The translations under genes were made by a program, and so were the position numbers. Of a DNA stretch of 27,579 bases, positions 15,041-23,792 are shown piece by piece. Numbering within the stretch: the first letter of the stretch is position 1; the number at the start of each line of letters is the position of its first letter. The stretch comes from UBA1858 sp039182865 (GTDB lineage Bacteria > Pseudomonadota > Gammaproteobacteria > UBA4575): assembly GCA_039182865.1 (NCBI GenBank), contig JBCDBX010000015.1:1-27579 (forward strand). The letters are read 5' to 3'. The notes under the pieces were generated by a model. That model made no database searches. It was not told where the DNA came from and saw only the letters and a program-made list of their open reading frames with translations.

Positions 15041-15682
15041 ATGAAGCAGTTAGTTGCATTTTTGCTTGTTGCTATTACAAGCCTATCTTTAGTCGCAAAT
15101 GCTGATGATAAAAAAGAAATAAGTGAGAAATTACGTAACAGTGGGATCGTGGGAGATGATCAAACTATTCTGATTACCAGTAATGTTTACTTCTACCCTG
15201 GCAAAAAAGGTTATGGTTTTTTTTCCGGAGGGAAGGATCGAGAAAAAGGGCATATTGTTTTTACTGATGAAGGATTTGCTGTTGTTTCGTGGAAACGCAG
15301 CAAAGATATTTTCGAGCCAGTTTATGAAACAAAGTATGTCGATCTTGACTCATCGGAAGTCACTGGGAATTCTCCTATGGTGCGCTTGGTAACAAAAGAT
15401 AAAGATGCAGAAAAATATAATAGCTTTGAAATTATGGATAGCCGAAATGCGTTTACCCCTAACCCGTCAAAAACTAAAGAAGCGAATGAAATCGTTAATG
15501 CTGGAATTGAGGGTTTAGATGTAATCGAGGTTGCAAGTGCCGAAAGTATTGCTGTTGCTCAATCTCAGCAACAACAAAAACGTTTAGAACAATTGGAAGC
15601 ACGACTTGAACGCTTGGAAAATGCAGATCAAGATGTTCCGGAACAATCAACTGAATGCGATTGTAAATGCCCGCCAGAATAA
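15041..15682 (+). CDS. Secreted protein of unknown function with C-terminal coiled coil
   Basis: Not a family I recognise. I start it at ATG 15041 (213 aa) rather than at a TTG 12 bases earlier, because the TTG has no usable ribosome-binding site and MKQLVAFLLVA begins a standard signal peptide (about 1-21, cut after ANA). Residues about 45-135 look all-beta (NVYFYPGKKGYGFF, GHIVFTDEGFAVVSW). A PH/GRAM-like fold is conceivable, but that is only an impression. Residues about 172-195 form a Gln/Leu/Glu coiled coil (QKRLEQLEARLERLEN). The tail ends ECDCKCPPE, three cysteines in five residues, which could bind metal or form disulfides. It is divergent from nadA and convergent with the SPOR-domain gene, with 13 bases between stops. 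Confidence 0.7.
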   Translation: MKQLVAFLLVAITSLSLVANADDKKEISEKLRNSGIVGDDQTILITSNVYFYPGKKGYGFFSGGKDREKGHIVFTDEGFAVVSWKRSKDIFEPVYETKYVDLDSSEVTGNSPMVRLVTKDKDAEKYNSFEIMDSRNAFTPNPSKTKEANEIVNAGIEGLDVIEVASAESIAVAQSQQQQKRLEQLEARLERLENADQDVPEQSTECDCKCPPE

Positions 15683-15695
15683 TAGTGTAATTTAG

Positions 15696-16229
15696 TTATC
15701 CTCTGACTTTCAATAATATCGAATCAACTTTTTCTGCCCGCAATCGTTTTTGTGTTGACTCAAGTTTAGCTAGGTCTTGGCTTGGCCCAACGCGAACCCG
15801 ATGCCATTTGACGCCGTTGACATTGACGACCTCAATGTTAGTAACAACACCGATGAGAGCCAGTTGTGCTTTGAGACTGTCAGCTTCTACATTGCTTTTA
15901 AAAGAGCCAACTTGTAATACAAAGCTGCCTGTTTGGGTTTTATTGCTTGATGTTTTATTGGGAACCGCTTGTCTTGGAGTATTCTCATCAACAACGACCT
16001 CTAATTCAGGCAATAAAGTATAGAAATCAAACTTGCGTTTTGAATCCGAACTAGTGGGATTAATTTCTTCGACCTCTAACTCAATAGTCTCATGTTGCTC
16101 GTTAAGTGTGGGTAAAAATGTTGCGCTTAACCCAATGACTAACCCTGTCAGCATCCAGATCCATCCTGGGAGTGGTCTGCGGCTAGGATTGGTTGTCTTT
16201 CGACGTGTGGTTTTCTTTTTTGGAGGCAT
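15696..16229 (-). CDS. FtsN-like SPOR-domain cell-division protein
   Basis: A 177-residue bitopic inner-membrane protein. A short basic cytoplasmic N terminus (PPKKKTTRRK), one membrane helix (about 22-40), a periplasmic linker with the conserved FDFYTLLPELEVVV (67-80), and a C-terminal SPOR domain (about 100-176) beginning SFVLQVGSF. SPOR domains bind denuded septal peptidoglycan. This architecture and the place just after argS are typical of FtsN-like proteins of gammaproteobacteria. It is shorter than E. coli FtsN (319), so the name ftsN is not certain. The ATG overlaps the argS stop by one base (TAATG), implying translational coupling. Confidence 0.88.
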   Translation of the reverse strand: MPPKKKTTRRKTTNPSRRPLPGWIWMLTGLVIGLSATFLPTLNEQHETIELEVEEINPTSSDSKRKFDFYTLLPELEVVVDENTPRQAVPNKTSSNKTQTGSFVLQVGSFKSNVEADSLKAQLALIGVVTNIEVVNVNGVKWHRVRVGPSQDLAKLESTQKRLRAEKVDSILLKVRG

Positions 16230-17980
16230 TACATTTTCTCAGGTGCTTTAACACCTAGTAGCGTTAAACCATTTACGACAACTTGTTTGACACTTAATAC
16301 CAATTGTAAGCGAGCATTTTTTAGTGCTTGCGAGTCGACAAGGAATTGGGTTTCGTTATAGTAAGAATGAAATTTTTGTGCAAGCTCGCGTAAGTAATGC
16401 ACAATTAAATGAGGCGATTGTTTGTTGCATGCAGCATGAATAATATCTTCAAATTCTGAGAGTTTCTGCATCAATTTTATTTCGTTATCTTGAGTGAGCA
16501 TTTCACCAAGGGTTTCGGGAATGTCTATGTTATTAGTTACACCACTTTGTTTTAGCACGCTGCAGATACGCGCATGTGCATACTGCACATAGTACACTGG
16601 ATTTTCATTACTTTTCGAAGTAGCGAGTTCTAAGTCAAAATCCAAGTGTTGTTCAGATTTTCTCATTACATAAAAGAAACGTGCCGCATCGGCTCCAACT
16701 TCCTTACGTAGCGCCCTCAGAGTTACAAATTCTCCAGAGCGTGTCGACATTTGTAACTTTTCTTTACCGCGATAAAGATTTGCAAACTGTACTAGTAAAA
16801 TATCTAGTTTATTATCATCAAAGTCCATAGCTTTTAGTGCTGCACGCACTCGCGCGATATATCCGTGATGATCTGCGCCCCAGATATTGATTACATGTGA
16901 GTATTTCTTAGAGAACTTATCTGCATGATAGGCAATGTCAGAAGCAAAATAAGTCGGTTGTCCATTATCACGAACAACGACACGATCTTTTTCATCTCCT
17001 AACTTTGAGGAAGCAAACCATAATGCACCCTTTTTCTCATAAACGTGTTGGCTTGCTTTTAACCTATCTATTGCCTCTTTCACTTTTCCATTATCGAATA
17101 AGCTCCTCTCTGAGTACCATTGTTCGTAGTCAACTCCAAATAAATGCAAGTCATCTTTGATGTCTGAAAGAATAGTATCGATAGCGAGATTAAAGAAAAT
17201 AGCATAGCCGTTAGTATTTAACTTTTGTTTTGCAATATTGATCAAAGCATCAATATGTTCTTCTTTGTCGCCACCATCGGGTTCATCTGCAGGTAAGTCA
17301 GAGATGAAAGTTTCCGGCTTGATTAAATATTGTTGATCATGTTCTCGATGAGCAGTGGCTGCGATGTCCCATATGTAATCACCCTGATAACCGTTACTTG
17401 GGAAAGTCATTTCGGCGCCACATAGATCTAAATATCTTAACCAAACGGATGTCGCTAAAATATCCATTTGACGGCCAGCATCATTCACATAGTATTCACG
17501 ATGAACCTTATAACCATTTGCAATATAGATATTTGCAATTGTGGCACCGTAGGCTGCACCACGGCCATGTCCTACATGTAGAGGACCCGTAGGATTGGCG
17601 GAGACATATTCGATATGGATGGATTGCCCTTTGCCTTGCTGGTTTTTCCCGAAGTCTTCTTTCTCAGCAAGAATTTTGGTGATAATTTTTGTTTGATCTT
17701 TTTGGGCTAGGAAGAAATTAATAAAACCTGGTCCTGCAATTTCGACTTTCTCAAAAGAAGACTCTGATACAAGTTGTTGGCATAGCAAGTTCGCAAAGTC
17801 CCGCGGGACCATTTCAACTTGTTTGGCAAACACCATCGCAATATTGCTGGCAAAGTCACCATGACTAGGATCTTTTGTTCTTGTGACTTGTACTTGTCCG
17901 TTAAATGATTGAGAGATATCGCCATTCTGAGCAAGTTGCTTTATTGCATTTGAAATGGCTTGGCTGATCTGATCCTTCAA
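16229..17980 (-). CDS. argS: Arginyl-tRNA synthetase
   Basis: Class I aminoacyl-tRNA synthetase that charges tRNA-Arg, 583 residues (family about 575-590). An N-terminal Add1 domain includes the conserved VEIAGPGFINFFL segment (79-91). The catalytic core has the HIGH motif as HVGH (135-138, in TGPLHVGHGRGA) and the degenerate KMSKS as LQMSTRSG (408-415), normal for ArgRS. The C terminus is a DALR anticodon-binding domain (about 460-583). The start is TTG at 17980: AGG lies about 9 bases upstream, the N terminus KDQISQ fits relatives, and the first in-frame ATG would remove about 48 residues. priA lies 65 bp upstream on the same strand; the SPOR gene overlaps downstream. Confidence 0.97.
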   Translation of the reverse strand: MKDQISQAISNAIKQLAQNGDISQSFNGQVQVTRTKDPSHGDFASNIAMVFAKQVEMVPRDFANLLCQQLVSESSFEKVEIAGPGFINFFLAQKDQTKIITKILAEKEDFGKNQQGKGQSIHIEYVSANPTGPLHVGHGRGAAYGATIANIYIANGYKVHREYYVNDAGRQMDILATSVWLRYLDLCGAEMTFPSNGYQGDYIWDIAATAHREHDQQYLIKPETFISDLPADEPDGGDKEEHIDALINIAKQKLNTNGYAIFFNLAIDTILSDIKDDLHLFGVDYEQWYSERSLFDNGKVKEAIDRLKASQHVYEKKGALWFASSKLGDEKDRVVVRDNGQPTYFASDIAYHADKFSKKYSHVINIWGADHHGYIARVRAALKAMDFDDNKLDILLVQFANLYRGKEKLQMSTRSGEFVTLRALRKEVGADAARFFYVMRKSEQHLDFDLELATSKSNENPVYYVQYAHARICSVLKQSGVTNNIDIPETLGEMLTQDNEIKLMQKLSEFEDIIHAACNKQSPHLIVHYLRELAQKFHSYYNETQFLVDSQALKNARLQLVLSVKQVVVNGLTLLGVKAPEKM

Positions 17981-18045
17981 ATTGATAACCTATTGAGCAT
18001 GATGTGGACTGAGCGCAGCATTGTACTATTTTATAGTGAAGTTTT

Positions 18046-20238
18046 TTAGAAAGAATCTATGGGGTCAACATCGATGCTCCATCTCACTTTTTTTGCTTCA
18101 GGCAACTGTTCAATTTTCTCAAACCATGCATCTAGATATTTAGATATTGAGCCCCTTTGTTTACTTGTGAGTAAAATAAAAGCACGATATTGCCCAGCTT
18201 TTCTTTCCATCGTAGGAGAGATCGGTCCTTGGATCTGAATGTTGTTTGGAATTATTTGCTTGGCGATTACTTTGATGCGCTCCAGGAAATTATAGACATT
18301 TGCACTTGTCTGTCCGCGTGCGCGCAATGAAATTTGATAAGAGTATGGGGGAAGTTGCCACTCTTCTCGTTCATGCAGTGCCTGCTTTGCAAATGAAGAA
18401 TAGCCTTCACTTAATAGCGAATTTAATAAAGGATGATCTGGATTATGCGTTTGTACATAGACTTCACCTTGAGTATTTCTGCGTCCAGATCGACCAGCAA
18501 CTTGAATTAATAACTGTGCCGTACGTTCTAAAGCTCTAAAGTCTGCGCTGTAAATACCATAATCAATGTCAAGAATGCCAACGAGTGATACATTCGGAAA
18601 GTCATGACCTTTAGATAAGATTTGTGTGCCTATGATTATTTGATGTTTTTGTTCTCGAATATCTTTTAGTATTTTCTCTAAACTGCCTTTGCGTTTAGTA
18701 TTATCACGATCAAGACGTATCAGCGAGTATCCTGGGAAAGTTTGTTCAATGGTTTCTTCAACTTTTTGTGTTCCATGCCCAAGTAACATCAAATTAGTCG
18801 AGTTACATTCCGGACAGTGTATGGGTTTTATTGTGATGCTGTCACAATGATGGCAATGTAAATTTTGCTGTTGAGTGTGATACACCATATTTGCATCACA
18901 ACGACCACATTGTGCGACCCAGCCGCAGTCATGACAAAGCAGGGCGGGCGCATATCCCCTACGATTCAAGAATAAAATGACTTGTTGCCCTTTTTGAAGA
19001 TGTTCATGCATCGCTTTGACAAGCTTCGGAGATAAAATATTGTCAGCTGACAATGCGCGCATGTCTGCAATCTTGATGTTTGGCATATGTTCTGAATGTG
19101 CACGTTTAGGCAATGTTAAATGCTGAAATTTTTTACGCTGCACATTTTGTAAGGATTCAAAAGACGGTGTTGCGCTGCCTAAAATAATAGGAACATTCCA
19201 TTGCTTTGCACGATAAATAGCAACATCGCGTGCATGGTAAGGAAACCCTTCTTGTTGTTTAAATGAAGGATCATGTTCTTCATCGATAATAATCAGTTGT
19301 AAGTCTTGCATTCTCGTGAAAACCGCTAAACGAGTACCTAAAATAATTCTTTGTTTGCCCGACTTGATGTTTAACCATGTCTCTTTGCGCTGTTTGTCAG
19401 TTGTATTCGAGTGTAATAGCGCAATATCAATACCAAAATGATTCTCTAATCGACTATACAGTTGTGGTGTGAGCCCAATCTCCGGTACCAGGATTAAGAC
19501 TTGTGCCTTGGGCAAAGCCAGAATCTTCTCAATCACACTGAAATAAACTTCTGTCTTTCCACTGCCTGTGACACCCTCAAGTAAGCATACTTGAAAGGTA
19601 TTTAAATGACTGATCAGTTCCTTGCTAGCCTTAGCTTGATCAGTGTTTAGTTTGAGATTTGAAAACTTGGGGGTTTGAGGTGAAGAGTTTTTGAGAGTTA
19701 CTTGTTGTTTTTCAATTAAACCACGTTTTGCTAGCGCGGCCAGTGCACTTCGGCTATTTGGAAAGTGCTCCATAATGGATTGAGTATCAGTACCAAGAGT
19801 TTGTGTATGTAGCCAATCTAGAATTTCTTTTTGTTTAGGCGCGCGCGTCAAAGTGTCTTGCTCGATGGCTACCCAAACAAATTTATTGTTTGAATTGCTT
19901 GCAGAAGCGGTTTTTCGTAGAGCAGGTGGCAAGGCTGTAAATAATGCGGGGCCTAGTGGATATTGGTAGTACCGTGCGGCCCAGCTAATCAAGGCGAATA
20001 ACTTAGTATCAAATAGAGGTTCCTCATCAATTTTATTTAGAATCGTCTTTAATCGGGCAGTCGGAATGTCACTTTGGTCGATAAAGTTTACGACGATACC
20101 CACCACTGTTCTTTTTCCAAAGGGGACGAGAACGCGCATTCCGACTTTCAAATCCTGACAATCTTTACCTACGCGGTAATCGAATAATTTTCGCAGTGGG
20201 GAATCAATTCCAATTTGCGCGATGTTAAGTCGACTCAT
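18046..20238 (-). CDS. priA: Primosomal protein N' (replication restart helicase PriA)
   Basis: A 3'-5' superfamily 2 helicase that recognises stalled forks and reloads the replisome. It is 730 residues from ATG 20238, close to E. coli PriA (732). A GTG at 20262 would add 8 residues inside the DnaA-box array and is less likely. An N-terminal DNA-binding domain (DSPLRKLFDYRV) is followed by Walker A GVTGSGKT (222-229), Walker B DEEH (319-322) and the cysteine-rich zinc insertion (CHDCGWVAQCGRC, CHHC, CPEC), then a standard C-terminal helicase lobe. No clear Shine-Dalgarno precedes either start. A -10-like TATGAT (minus strand, 20324-20319) would place the DnaA boxes in the 5' leader, so DnaA could repress priA. 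Confidence 0.96.
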   Translation of the reverse strand: MSRLNIAQIGIDSPLRKLFDYRVGKDCQDLKVGMRVLVPFGKRTVVGIVVNFIDQSDIPTARLKTILNKIDEEPLFDTKLFALISWAARYYQYPLGPALFTALPPALRKTASASNSNNKFVWVAIEQDTLTRAPKQKEILDWLHTQTLGTDTQSIMEHFPNSRSALAALAKRGLIEKQQVTLKNSSPQTPKFSNLKLNTDQAKASKELISHLNTFQVCLLEGVTGSGKTEVYFSVIEKILALPKAQVLILVPEIGLTPQLYSRLENHFGIDIALLHSNTTDKQRKETWLNIKSGKQRIILGTRLAVFTRMQDLQLIIIDEEHDPSFKQQEGFPYHARDVAIYRAKQWNVPIILGSATPSFESLQNVQRKKFQHLTLPKRAHSEHMPNIKIADMRALSADNILSPKLVKAMHEHLQKGQQVILFLNRRGYAPALLCHDCGWVAQCGRCDANMVYHTQQQNLHCHHCDSITIKPIHCPECNSTNLMLLGHGTQKVEETIEQTFPGYSLIRLDRDNTKRKGSLEKILKDIREQKHQIIIGTQILSKGHDFPNVSLVGILDIDYGIYSADFRALERTAQLLIQVAGRSGRRNTQGEVYVQTHNPDHPLLNSLLSEGYSSFAKQALHEREEWQLPPYSYQISLRARGQTSANVYNFLERIKVIAKQIIPNNIQIQGPISPTMERKAGQYRAFILLTSKQRGSISKYLDAWFEKIEQLPEAKKVRWSIDVDPIDSF

Positions 20239-20546
20239 TGATACGGAAAAAAAACTATCCACATGATCTGTGGATAAATATGTGGAAAAGGCTTAGAAAA
20301 ATCCCTAAAATTACTTACATCATAGACTAAGCATCGATTTGTGTATGTTTTACCCAATAATTCTTGTTTATAAATCATACACTTAGATCGTTTGGTGGGT
20401 TTATTTTTAGGATTTAGAAAATAGCACAGCTGCTTAACGGTTATTGTGAATAAACTACTTTAAGTAAGCTCGCCCGCGGTCTTATATTTTACATGAATGC
20501 TGCCATTCACATCAGATTTATAGTCTGATTCTGGCTCACAAAATCA
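20239..20546. other. 308-base gap between priA and the thermonuclease gene
   Basis: No gene is apparent. It holds DnaA array A (20255-20289), a single near-consensus DnaA box TGTGAATAA (20445-20453), an inverted repeat GTGTATG (20341-20347) / CATACAC (20376-20382), and a possible priA -10 (20319-20324, minus strand). It is AT-rich overall. Confidence 0.6.
20255..20289. promoter_or_regulatory. Triple DnaA-box array A, upstream of priA
   Basis: Three 9-mers with fixed spacing: CTATCCACA (20255-20263, one mismatch to TTATCCACA), 5 bases, TGTGGATAA (20269-20277, perfect, opposite strand), 3 bases, TGTGGAAAA (20281-20289, one mismatch). The first two face each other as a palindrome. The same 9-5-9-3-9 layout recurs at 25738-25772. 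Confidence 0.7.
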
Positions 20547-20966
20547 TCAGTTTGGGGAGGAATAAAACCCTTGGGTGAAGCGCAAGTATTCTTTTGCAGT
20601 ATGACTTTCAATCATCATACGATTGATCTCGTCTCCGTTTTCTAAGAAGCATCTCGAGACCGAACGATCATATTTATCAATATCGACAATGTCACAGTGC
20701 ACTTGCTGTGCCAATGCAATTTTATTTAAATACCTCTTCGCCTGATCATATCCTAATTCATTCTTTTCGGGCGCATCGACACCCCATAGGCGAATCTGAG
20801 GTTGATAACCTTCTAAGTAAAGACTGTCTCCGTCAACCACATAACGCACGGTCGATTCAATATGATCTGAGGCATGTAAGCTTGGCTGAAAATTTCGGGA
20901 TACTAAAACGAGACCAGCAAGCACTATGACACCTATTGCTAATAATTTTTTTTGTTTAATGCGCAT
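20547..20966 (-). CDS. Membrane-anchored thermonuclease (staphylococcal nuclease-like)
   Basis: A small SNase-fold nuclease, 139 residues from ATG 20966. A GTG at 21059 would add 31 residues that look unstructured and run toward the divergent gene. An N-terminal hydrophobic segment (about 7-23) is a signal anchor or signal peptide. The fold then shows the family sequence VVDGDSLYL (43-51), IRLWGVDAPEK (58-68) and KYDRSVSRC (98-106). The catalytic trio corresponds to Arg59, Glu67 and Arg101, with acidic metal ligands in DGD and VDAPE. It would cut DNA or RNA in the periplasm. It is shorter than staphylococcal nuclease, ending soon after NRMMIESHTAKEYLRF. No good Shine-Dalgarno is visible. It is divergent from an HNH nuclease gene. 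Confidence 0.85.
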   Translation of the reverse strand: MRIKQKKLLAIGVIVLAGLVLVSRNFQPSLHASDHIESTVRYVVDGDSLYLEGYQPQIRLWGVDAPEKNELGYDQAKRYLNKIALAQQVHCDIVDIDKYDRSVSRCFLENGDEINRMMIESHTAKEYLRFTQGFYSSPN

Positions 20967-21084
20967 CACTGGTGCAGGTAAAATCTTTAATAAAAATTTA
21001 ATATTTGTAAAGCTTAAGTATGCTTGCAAGCTGTGTTGATCATCATTAGAGTAGCACACGACTTACACAATAGGAGTAAGAAAC

Positions 21085-21675
21085 GTGCAATCTTTGTGGC
21101 AGCAAGTATTGAGAACAGATGTTTCTGGCATGCCGCTTGAATGGATCAATTACCAAGAGGCGACTAAATTGTATTCGTCGGAACAGGTTGCATATTCGTG
21201 TGGAGAGCCGTTGTATGTCATTCACGGTGGTATCAATGCTAAAACAGGTATTCCAAGCGCGATTGAAGTCAGTTCTATTATTGCCACCTATGGTAGTAAT
21301 AATTCTTTGCATGATAATTATGTCCCGCCTCTAAATAATCATACTTTGTTTAAGCGTGATGCATATCTATGTTTGTACTGTGGCGATCGTTTTGATCGTC
21401 GAGAATTATCTCGCGATCATGTTACGCCAATTAGTCAAGGCGGTAGCGATTGTTGGAGTAATGTAGTCACGGCATGTAAACGCTGTAATAACCAAAAAGC
21501 GGACAATACACCAGAGCAAGCAGGCATGGAGTTGTTAGCTGTTCCTTTTATACCAACACATGCAGAATATATTTATCTACAAGGCCGCCGAGTGCTGGTC
21601 GATCAGATGAAATTTTTATTAGCTCATTTTCCCCGTACAAGCCCTTTACATAAAAGGTTACGCATTACCCCCTAA
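21085..21675 (+). CDS. HNH endonuclease family protein
   Basis: A 196-residue protein with a C-terminal HNH nuclease domain. Zinc-ribbon cysteines CLYC (96-99) and CKRC (131-134) frame the ββα-metal motif, with His112 in RDHVTPISQGG, Asn126 in WSNVV and CNNQK (134-138). The N-terminal half (about 1-90) has no motif I recognise. Such stand-alone HNH proteins are common in proteobacterial chromosomes and need not belong to a mobile element; the cellular role is unknown. The start is GTG at 21085, with AGGAG at 21072-21076 and an 8-base spacer. The gene is followed 57 bases later by hemH and preceded, divergently, by the thermonuclease. Confidence 0.88.
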   Translation: MQSLWQQVLRTDVSGMPLEWINYQEATKLYSSEQVAYSCGEPLYVIHGGINAKTGIPSAIEVSSIIATYGSNNSLHDNYVPPLNNHTLFKRDAYLCLYCGDRFDRRELSRDHVTPISQGGSDCWSNVVTACKRCNNQKADNTPEQAGMELLAVPFIPTHAEYIYLQGRRVLVDQMKFLLAHFPRTSPLHKRLRITP

Positions 21676-21718
21676 TTTTTAAATTAGTAGTGGCATCGCT
21701 GCTAACGGTTAAACGCTC

Positions 21719-21724
21719 TATAAT
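21719..21724 (+). promoter_or_regulatory. Perfect -10 hexamer just before hemH
   Basis: TATAAT at 21719-21724, only 8 bases before the hemH ATG at 21733. If used, transcription would begin at or within a base or two of the start codon and give a leaderless mRNA. No Shine-Dalgarno is visible, which agrees. The -35 is poor. Confidence 0.4.
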
Positions 21725-21732
21725 CTCCACCC

Positions 21733-22842
21733 ATGAAATATATAGGTAAGAAAAATTATAGCCACGCAAGCGTGGAAAGAGTCGGTTTGCTAGTCACTAA
21801 TTTAGGCACGCCTGAAGCGCCAACTGCTCCAGCGTTGAGAAAATACCTGGCGGAATTTTTGTGGGACCCTCGAGTTGTAGAGTATCCACGCCCTCTATGG
21901 TGGCTAATTTTAAATTTAATTATTTTGCGTATCCGACCAAAACGCAGCGCTGAGACCTACGCGAAGATTTGGACGAAAGAAGGTTCACCATTGATGGCTC
22001 ATACCAAAGCATTGGTGGCATCGGTTAAACAGCATTTTACACAACAACAACTTGAACACATAGAAGTTGAGTTTGCCATGCGTTACGGACAACCATCAAT
22101 TTCTTCAGCCTTGCACAAGCTGCATGAAAAGAATGTGACCAAGCTAGTTGTCATGCCTTTATATCCACAGTATTCAGGCTCGACGACTGGCTCAACATTT
22201 GATGCAGTTGCTAAAGTATTTGAAAAGTTACGCTGGGTACCTGAACTTCGGTTTGTTCAACATTATGCAGATGATCCGGTATATATCGATGCATGCTCTC
22301 AGCAAATAAAAAATTATTGGGCATCACATCAACAAAGTGACAAATTAATTTTTTCTTTCCACGGCTTGCCTAAACGATTTTTATTATCGGGTGATCCCTA
22401 CCACTGCCAGTGCCACAAAACCGCTCGATTGATTGCGGATAATTTGGGGTTGTCTGATTCACAATGGCAATTAACTTTTCAGTCGCGCTTTGGCCGTGAA
22501 GAATGGTTAAAACCTTATACCGACAAAACGTTAGAAAAGTTGCCAGCAGAAGGAGTGACTTCTATCGATATTTTCTGTCCGGGGTTTTCTGCCGACTGTG
22601 TTGAAACGCTAGAAGAAATTGATATGCTGAACCGTGAAATATTTATGGATGCGGGTGGTCAACAATTTCAATACATCCCGGCATTAAACGCCGAGCCTGC
22701 TCATATTCAAGCCGTTACCCAGCTTGCGTTAAGAAATATGCAAGGATGGGAACAAGTGAGTTCTAATTATGACGAAGCAAAAGATCGCCAACTTAAAATG
22801 AAATCTCAACAGTTAGCTAAAAATACTGGTGCAGAACAGTAA
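21733..22842 (+). CDS. hemH: Ferrochelatase (protoheme ferro-lyase)
   Basis: Inserts Fe2+ into protoporphyrin IX to make protoheme, the supply for the c-type cytochromes in this window. The 369-residue protein has the N-terminal LLVTNLGTPEAPT (19-31), the active-site FSFHGLP with the metal-binding His210, DPYHCQCHKT (221-230), FQSRFGREEW (249-258) and CPGFSADCVETLEEI (282-296), which carries the catalytic glutamates. Length is at the upper end of the family because of an extended C terminus. A perfect TATAAT lies 8 bases before the ATG and no ribosome-binding site is seen, so translation may be leaderless. HNH lies 57 bases upstream; the convergent exonuclease ends 43 bases after the stop. 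Confidence 0.96.
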   Translation: MKYIGKKNYSHASVERVGLLVTNLGTPEAPTAPALRKYLAEFLWDPRVVEYPRPLWWLILNLIILRIRPKRSAETYAKIWTKEGSPLMAHTKALVASVKQHFTQQQLEHIEVEFAMRYGQPSISSALHKLHEKNVTKLVVMPLYPQYSGSTTGSTFDAVAKVFEKLRWVPELRFVQHYADDPVYIDACSQQIKNYWASHQQSDKLIFSFHGLPKRFLLSGDPYHCQCHKTARLIADNLGLSDSQWQLTFQSRFGREEWLKPYTDKTLEKLPAEGVTSIDIFCPGFSADCVETLEEIDMLNREIFMDAGGQQFQYIPALNAEPAHIQAVTQLALRNMQGWEQVSSNYDEAKDRQLKMKSQQLAKNTGAEQ

Positions 22843-22885
22843 TACGTGTCTGAATGTTTAAGTTATAGTCAAAGTAATAGATGGG

Positions 22886-23782
22886 CTAAGCGGTCGTTAG
22901 ATTTTTCCAGCGTTGCTTTCTTAAATTACCGAAGCCTAACTCTTCAAACAAATCTTGTAGCTCGGTGTGATCACATTGATCGCGTTCTAACCCAAAACTT
23001 CCATGAGATGTTTCAGCATCACATTTTATCTCAGTTAATTTTTTGCATAACAAAATAGTTTCTTGATGTTCGTCAATCAATCCCTGAATGCGTTTTGCGC
23101 CGCGTATTTTCATCTCGCTGATTGTATCGATGTTGTTAAGCAAGCCATCGATTGAATCAAATTTATTTAACAGTCTAGCAGCGGTTGTCATACCGACGCC
23201 GGGAACACCAGGAATGTTGTCGACCTTATCACCTGCGATCGCAAGTTGATCGGCAATTTGATTGGGTCGAACACCAAAGTGTTCTTTGATTCTCTTGGGA
23301 TTGAAACGTCTATTCTTAGCGTAGTCCCATAAAATATCATCTTCTTCTATCAGCTGGGCAAGATCTTTGTCGGAGCTCAGAATAGTGACTTGGTGTCCTG
23401 CTTCGCGTGCGTATGTGGCAGCCGTACCCAATAAGTCATCGGCTTCATAGCGATCACTACTTAGTATCGGTAATCCAAGTGCTTCAATAAAGCGACGGCA
23501 GAAATCAAATTGAAGTTTTAATTCGTCAGGTGCGGGCTCACGATTCGCTTTATAAGGAGGATAAATGGTATTCCTAAAAGAACTTGTGAGGCTTTGATCA
23601 AATGCAAACGAAATATATTTAGGTTTAACTTCTTCTAGTAAGCCTGCAACAAAGTCAGTAAAGCCATAGACTGCGTTAACAGGGTCGCCATTGTTATTGC
23701 GTAAAGTATCGGGAAGGGTGAACCATGCGCGAAACACATAAATACTAGAGTCGACAAGATATGCCGTAGAAGTTTGAGCCAT
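22886..23782 (-). CDS. Stand-alone 5'-3' exonuclease (PolA N-terminal/FEN type)
   Basis: A 298-residue flap endonuclease-like protein equivalent to the 5'-3' exonuclease domain of DNA polymerase I, but free of a polymerase. Metal-binding acidic residues appear in order: Asp11 (YLVDSS), Asp62 (FAFDQS), Glu113/Asp115/Asp116 (YEADDLLG), Asp138/Asp140 (SSDKDLAQL) and Asp185/Asp188 (GDKVDNIPGVPGVG, also the helix-3-turn-helix DNA-binding motif). The arch region with IYPPYKANR is present. Such proteins remove flaps or RNA primers. E. coli Xni is a relative, but Xni lacks some acidic residues that are kept here, so I do not use that symbol. The M48 gene lies 10 bases upstream on the same strand, so the two are probably one operon. 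Confidence 0.92.
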   Translation of the reverse strand: MAQTSTAYLVDSSIYVFRAWFTLPDTLRNNNGDPVNAVYGFTDFVAGLLEEVKPKYISFAFDQSLTSSFRNTIYPPYKANREPAPDELKLQFDFCRRFIEALGLPILSSDRYEADDLLGTAATYAREAGHQVTILSSDKDLAQLIEEDDILWDYAKNRRFNPKRIKEHFGVRPNQIADQLAIAGDKVDNIPGVPGVGMTTAARLLNKFDSIDGLLNNIDTISEMKIRGAKRIQGLIDEHQETILLCKKLTEIKCDAETSHGSFGLERDQCDHTELQDLFEELGFGNLRKQRWKNLTTA

Positions 23783-23792
23783 TAATTAACTT

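Noticed and set aside
20239..20262. GTG start of priA at 20262
   Set aside because: It would run through the first DnaA box and add residues absent from relatives; ATG 20238 gives the usual N terminus.
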